Source: Pyrus communis (taxonomy: Eukaryota > Streptophyta > Magnoliopsida > Rosales > Rosaceae). Taken from it: a DNA stretch of 64,000 bases. Location: positions 2,248,560-2,312,559 of the forward strand of contig NC_084805.1 of NCBI RefSeq assembly GCF_963583255.1. Reading direction: 5' to 3'. Below the pieces are notes generated by a model that saw only the letters and a program-made list of their open reading frames with translations, had not been told where the DNA came from and did no database searches. The position numbers and the translations under genes were made by a program. Shown piece after piece: positions 58,488-64,000 of the stretch (the first letter of the stretch is position 1; every line of letters begins with the position of its first letter).

Positions 58488-59185
58488 ACTTTTTATTGAG
58501 AGATTTTTTATTGTGTCGGAATACAGGGTAGTGTCCCATGTGTTACTATACAATGTGGTAGGATAATTGTGTTAAAAAAAATTAACAAACTTAAAAATTA
58601 AAATCTCTATCCACTTGTACAATGACACCTGATATACCATCTGTGTTCAGGGCACAATGAATTTTTTTTTCTCCAGGGATTTTCTACACTTTATAATTTA
58701 ACGTTTATTTCCGTACCAATATTATAAACATTGTGCGAAAACATGATATGACAGATAATTTATAGAGAATCTCACTTTGAGAGATTTCTCTTAACATTTA
58801 TCCAAAAGAAAAAAAAAAAAGTAGGTACGGAGTCGAACCAGTGCACAATTAAATGAGAAAGCAGTGCTTGACAACTCTACTAAAACTACTTTGCTTATTA
58901 TGTTCGAGTTTTTTAAAGTTCAGAAGCCCTAAAAAAAAAAATTATCAGGGGACCCACGCGGTTGCACACCTCGCACACCTTCAGGGCTAGGCTTGCTTCC
59001 ATCAATGCCTGAGAGTTGGTGAACTGGGAGTTGTTTGAGGGTGTGATTGAATCCGAAAGTATTGCCTACATGTGTCCCGATAGGAAATTCAAACCACGTA
59101 CAGTTCTAAGAAGAGTGTGTGATGTAAAGTGATCGACAAGATAGAAATATGTGTGTGGCGAAACCCCAAACTTGGGAATTTGATA
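58488..59185. other. Intergenic; tRNA-like relic on the minus strand
   Basis: On the minus strand, TGGTTCGACTCCG near 58832 resembles a B box, with TAGTAGAGTTG upstream (about 58880) and a run of T after it (58810-58821 complement). It may be a SINE or tRNA relic. Nothing else is recognised. Confidence 0.35.
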
Positions 59186-59374
59186 GAGGATTCTTGCCGG
59201 ATCCTCTTTGTGAGGATTCCAGAAATCTTTCGATCACATCCGTTCGTTGTATATCGTGCGGTCAGAAATCATTGTAATTTTTTATTTAAAATTGAATATA
59301 AACAGTAACTAATGAAAACTGGCTGCACAATGTACGATAAACAGATGTGATTAAAGGATCCGACGAGGATCCTC
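59186..59374. mobile_element. MITE with GAGGATCC inverted ends
   Basis: Left GAGGATTCTTGCCGGATCC and right, on the minus strand GAGGATCCTCGTCGGATCC, are inverted repeats that continue inward through the ATCACATC(C/T)G block for about 80 bp. It has no coding capacity. The target duplication is uncertain. Confidence 0.75.
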
Positions 59375-60104
59375 ATTTGGGTATTTATAGTAATCTTTGA
59401 GAATTTTTGTAGGAACAATAATTACGTTCAAATTTGAGGATAATGTGATTAACACAAAAACTTACATTATACGCGGAGTGGAAAAATGTTAAGAAGATTT
59501 TCTCAAAAGTGAGATTCTTCATAAACTCATTGTGGAAAAAAACATGAAATAACAGAAAGTTCATAAATAATCTTCCTTTTGAGACAGTTCCTTAACATTT
59601 CTCTTATGTGTGTTAGATGAGTTAAAGAATTAATTAGCTTATTAATTAGCAAAAGTTAAGCAAATAGTTCTCACCATGTAGGGGACCTAATCACCTAGGT
59701 GAAATTGCTACTTTTGACAAATTCACTCATTTGACTATCGACACATGGAATCAAAGAATCATTACAAGCTTATATTCTTAGGTGCCAAGTTTGATTACGC
59801 TTGGCAAAAAGATTGGATTTTTCACCCACCTTCTTTATCTTATACTTCCGTTTGTTCTGGGGGATAAGATATCCAATGACTTTTCCACAACAGTGTGCAG
59901 CGGCTGCAGCACAAGGTGCAATAATATGAAAGGTTGGAGTCTCGAGATGTGGTTACCACGTGGCTATTTATCAAAAGTCTTTTTTTTTTAATTCTTCGAG
60001 GCAAAGTAGTAATTATAATTTTTTTTAATATATTACATGTTATGATAAACTGATCTACTTCGTGATCATAATATATTTGTTTATCTTATCCATACATAAA
60101 AGAA
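59375..60104. other. Intergenic, no gene supported
   Basis: AT-rich; short unrecognised open frames only. Confidence 0.45.
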
Positions 60105-60250
60105 GGATGTGATATCCATATTTCATATTATTTCTCATATATTTTTTTGATAATTTTTGTTTATTAATTTTTTTTAATTCATTCGATTTAACAATTTAAA
60201 ATTAAAAAAATACATTAAAAGTAAAATAAAACGTGTGGATATCATATCTC
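60105..60250. mobile_element. Short MITE related to the GTGCTATCCACACA family
   Basis: GGATGTGATATCCATAT on the left and, on the minus strand, GAGATATGATATCCACAC on the right are inverted repeats. ATTCATTCGATTTAACAATT in the middle matches the interior ATTCATTCGAT of the copy at 22428. Confidence 0.65.
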
Positions 60251-61091
60251 TATAAAAAATCTCGTGAAAGTAATGAGTAATTTCCGATTCAAATTCAAAA
60301 AGCTTAAACCATGGAATATGGGCCAGGGTCTGCTCTTCCCAATTCGATGACTTATTTGTGTCTCTTTCTTAATTATTTGACACTTGTCTAGTAACTTAAC
60401 ACCAGACTTAACGCTGTTAACTTTTCATAAATTAATTAAAAAACTAAAAAATAAAAACCATGACTGGATAACCACCGACTGCAACTACACAACCCATCGC
60501 CGCCGACCACCACAACCAGACAACCCAATCGCCGCCAACCACTGCAACCACACCAGTGACACCACCCCATTGCCGTCATCGCTGCTCCTCACAATTGGCT
60601 AAGATTTATTTCCTTTCCTCTCTCTTCAAATTCCCGGTGATCGATTGATCTCGTCAATACCTGTGAAGTGGGTATAGGAAATAATCAAAGAATACCAATG
60701 GAGAGAGAGAAAGAGAATACTCACCTGATTTTGCCTCGCGGTTGGATCAGAGAAGGAAGGAGGGATGAAGCTTGCAACTTTTGACTTGCGGGAGAGGTTC
60801 CAATTTTGAAATTGAAGGGAAGTTTGAGACCCTGCAATTTAATGGATGCAGGATGATGAGGGTTAAGGGTTTCTTTGAAGGATTGCAGGGAGATTTGCAA
60901 AAAGATTGGGGGAGGCTGCTGGTAGGCGTATCTGTCGTTTCGTTTTTTTTTTTCCAGTTTTTTTTTTAATTTTAATTAAATTTTATGCAAAGTAACGGTG
61001 TGAAGTTTGAACTTAAGCAAAGGACATGTGTCACGAAACTAGAAATGAGACACGTAATCGGGGACAGCAGCCCCACGCCCTGGAATATGCC
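60251..61091. other. Upstream region of the peroxidase gene
   Basis: CACCACAACC-rich low-complexity sequence lies at 60470-60580 and poly(T) at 60945-60968. Near the promoter, GACACGTAATC at 61049 contains an ACGT core and ACATGTGTCACG lies at 61023; both may be regulatory, unproven. Confidence 0.4.
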
Positions 61092-61098
61092 TATAAAG
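61092..61098 (+). promoter_or_regulatory. TATA box of the peroxidase gene
   Basis: TATAAAG lies 43 bp before the start codon, giving a short leader of roughly 15-20 bases if initiation occurs about 30 bp downstream. Confidence 0.7.
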
Positions 61099-61140
61099 AG
61101 AAGGGTCTCTGTCCCTCAAAACACACAGAAACACAAAACC

Positions 61141-64000
61141 ATGGCTTCATCGACCTCTCTCCTTCTGGTTTCTTCTCTTTTCCTTTCTTCCTTCTTTTGT
61201 GTCTCGGAGGCACAGTCCTCTGCCCCCGTAGTTCGAGGACTTTCATGGAACTTCTATGACTCTAGCTGCCCTAAGGTTGACGACATAGTCCGAAAGCAGC
61301 TTAAGAAAGTCTTCAAAGCGGACGTTGGCCAAGCTGCTGGCTTGCTGCGTCTCCATTTCCACGATTGTTTTGTTCAGGTAACATATAGCAAAGATTATAC
61401 AGTTTTTAGTTTCTCGATTGCTTTGTGTCAGCTGTTTTATTGTCTTTAGCGATCACTAAGGTTTTATTCCTTAAAGTTTATCCAAGTTTTTGTATACTAT
61501 GATATTCTACTTTTAGAGATAATTAAATTATTATATAGTACAATGTCATTTGGTAAGCTTACTGGGAGTAATTTAAATTATTTTTAAAAAATCGAAAATA
61601 TTCATAGGTGCTTTCTGAAGAGCACATGCGTTTGTCCAAAAACACTTTTTATGATCGTAAATGTTCTCTCTGTAAAGGTAGTTGGAAGCCCTTTTGATAG
61701 TTAGAAAATACTTATAACCATTTTAGAATATAAGATCGACTAATTAAATTGAGAAAATGATTAATGCAGGGTTGTGATGGATCTGTGTTGCTTGAGGGAT
61801 CAGCCAGCGGACCAAGTGAGCAGGATGCACCTCCCAACCTGAGCTTGAGGGCGAAGGCCTTTGAGATCATCAATGACCTCCGCGACCGCGTTCACAACAA
61901 GTGTGGAAGGGTCGTCTCCTGTTCTGATATCCTCGCCCTCGCTGCTAGGGATTCTGTTTTCCTGGTAATTTTTATATTTATTGATTGTCTAAATATTAGT
62001 TAATTTTCACTACGGCTTTAATTATCTTTTGCTAAAGCTGAAATTGCACGGCAATAAACCCTATTTTTCAAAGCTTTTGACTAAACTAAAATATGATTTA
62101 ACAACTTTGACTATAGTGATGGATGTGGAAATTTCGTTCCACTGGAATACTTGCTTTTACAGAGCAAATTTCGTTGATGACTTTTCACTCTTTTGCTTTT
62201 TCTTCTTTAAATTAAAAGAGTGCTTTTGGATTTTCCTTTTCATTTTTAAATTAAAGGCGTTCCAACCATACCTATTGATATGAGAAAGGATAATGCTTGT
62301 ATTATTTTGTAGAAACATATTTGTTTCTTTATTTATGATTAATGTTTTTAATCGTACGAACAACATACATAAAATCGTTCATTCTTTTTATCATCAATAA
62401 AAAATTATATTTATAATAATTAGTCATTTATATGGATAAAACAAATAAATAATTCATCATATAAATGTTTCTTTTTACCAAATTCGTCTGATTGTTAATG
62501 CATATGAATGATTAACCGATTTTTAAATTGAATAACATTTTCTGGTATGCTCTTTATATGATCATAAAAAATATGAAATATTCAATTATGAATCTCGTAC
62601 GGCAATGATAATTTCATTATAAATGAGGGTACAAGTGTGTATCCGGGAAACAAGCATGAATTTGTGTGGTGCAGATGTTTTTGACATCGCAGAAGCGGAT
62701 GCCTTCCCTGTTGTCCTTATGGAACAAGCAACTGCATTCAATATTTTTAAAAGATTTACTATTTACACATCTCATTTTACTTCTTACACATTTTTTATGA
62801 ATTTCTGTTATTTGATCTTCTTCAATTTATCCGATTTGACGGTTGAAAATTAAAAAAATATTAAAAAAATATGTGAGAAATAAAAAATGATGTCCAGATA
62901 TCACACTTCTATTTTAAAATATCTTAGCACCATAGATCCCAGGGAACTATTACTCCACATGGTTCAATATAGTTGGATGTAAGTGGATAAATGATAATCA
63001 ATATCTGCATGGTAGCAATTTTCTGGACTTTTATACATCCCATCCCATAAGAGGTCTAAAAACTTAGATACAACGGATTCCATCACGGGTGTCTTGATCA
63101 AATTTGTATGTCATTGTTTTATGAAACGGAATTTGACGTTGGTGGTAAATTTGTTTCATATAAATTATTTTTCATAAGAGAAATAAGGATTTAATCATAG
63201 ACATAGTTATGTACGCTACTGTAACATTTTAAACTAATAATATGACGTTATTGATTTGTAATACCACAATAGTTTATACGCTTGTTTACCTCTAGATGAT
63301 AAATGTGATATCATTGCCTAGTTAGACTCCTTCCAAGTGTTACTTATCTTATGCTTTGATGTAAACATTTTAAGTGATTTAACTTCATCGATCTCATCTC
63401 ATGTGACATCTAAATGAACTAGTTAATTCATTTCCATATCCCTAGTCATATGACAATATATTGCATATTTTTCATTTTTATATTTTCCTCTAGCACATGA
63501 CTATCTGTTTTTTAATTGTTTCACCTAACAAGTAACTAACAAATCTTAGTAGCTTTAGTTAATTAATGTAGTTGTTGGAATGGTGTTACTTTTTCATAGT
63601 AATGTACGAGCCACTGAAGATGCCCACGATTGGGAACAAATGGAAATTGTTAAATCGTAAACAATGGCCAAGACTTTTATCTTTGGCGTGTACACTTATA
63701 ATTGTAGCACTAATTAAATCTCTAATATTCCGCCACTTAGAGCATTTCGATCCAATCCAATTGATGTTAAAGAAAATAGGACAATCGATTGAATTATCTA
63801 AGGGTTTTAAATGACAAGAATTTAATACTCTAGAGTACTAAAGCGTCACTCGTAACTTTTTGTTATATGAATAAGTGTTTGTTTGTTTTGAATATTGTTG
63901 TTGCAGTCAGGTGGCCCGGACTATGATGTGCCCTTGGGAAGAAAGGATGGACTAAACTTTGCCACACAAAATGCAACCCAAGCAAACCTTCCCCCACCAA
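61141..64000 (+). CDS. PER12: Class III (secretory) peroxidase, PER12-like, 3' end outside window
   Basis: Exons 61141-61377, 61770-61964 and 63907 to the window edge join in frame to 175 residues plus one base; the full protein should be about 340-360. It oxidises phenolics with hydrogen peroxide in the cell wall or apoplast. A signal peptide covers about 1-24. The distal heme-side block RLHFHDCF gives catalytic Arg70 and His74. Cysteines 43, 76 and 81 (GCDGSVLL) fit the conserved disulfides. VVSCSDILALAARDSV in exon 2 is a family hallmark. Exon 3 begins SGGPDYDVPLGRKD, the usual position. The proximal His and C-terminal half lie beyond 64000. The exon junctions and sequence follow Arabidopsis peroxidase 12. 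The 1942-bp second intron carries a MITE-like repeat. Confidence 0.93.
62745..62930. repeat. MITE-like repeat in peroxidase intron 2
   Basis: TTTACTATTTACACATCTC on the left and a right end with GATGTCCAGATATCACACTTC resemble the family at 60105, including AAAATTAAAAAAATATTAAA in the middle. The ends are degenerate and the borders approximate. Confidence 0.4.

Noticed and set aside
60384..60602. Thr/Pro/His-rich open frame upstream of the peroxidase
   Set aside because: CCACAACC-type low complexity without family motif or splice evidence.
1..64000. CRISPR arrays, bacterial operons, rRNA genes or functional tRNA genes
   Set aside because: None seen. Direct repeats are transposon-derived or microsatellites, and the tRNA-like boxes lack a complete cloverleaf.

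Overview
The window is nuclear DNA of a flowering plant: AT-rich, with split genes using GT/AG introns, dense small transposons, LTR retrotransposons and SINEs. Gene content and repeat style point to a eudicot. A Rosaceae source such as apple or pear is my best guess, inferred from repeat families and not proven by the sequence.

Layout. 117-7030 is a decayed Ty1/copia retrotransposon with both LTRs and a 5-bp target duplication. 7406-7939 (minus) is an intronless invertase/pectin methylesterase inhibitor-family gene. 13194-17935 (minus) is a five-exon DHHC protein S-acyltransferase of 430 residues, like Arabidopsis PAT08. 22966-34092 (plus) is a nine-exon SET-domain histone methyltransferase of 510 residues, clearly ASHH1/SDG26. 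Its 6-kb sixth intron holds a multi-exon Mutator-like transposase gene (27213-30398, same strand) with FAR1-like, DDE, SWIM and OTU-protease regions. 35800-36933 (plus) is an intronless membrane-anchored receptor-like kinase without ectodomain. 45596-46150 (plus) is a second inhibitor-family gene. 61141 to the window end is a class III peroxidase (PER12-like), cut in exon 3.

Between the genes lie mobile elements whose borders can often be read to the base: two hAT-type elements with 8-bp duplications (38163-39244, 39381-40005), two PIF/Harbinger-type elements with TTA duplications (40551-41694, 42459-43188), a MULE-type MITE with a 9-bp duplication (19499-19917), two SINEs with 12- and 10-bp duplications, a miniature LTR element (TRIM, 49544-50818), a solo LTR (54985-56467) and a dispersed short MITE family. 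A decayed copia RT/RNase H fragment lies at 46790-47530 (minus).

The genes do not form a pathway. Two inhibitor-family genes and a peroxidase act in or near the cell wall; the acyltransferase and kinase act at membranes; ASHH1 acts on chromatin. The most interesting feature is the intact-looking MULE-OTU gene inside ASHH1: every exon junction on both sides is phase 0, so a SET-transposase-OTU fusion transcript is structurally possible. Whether it exists is unknown.
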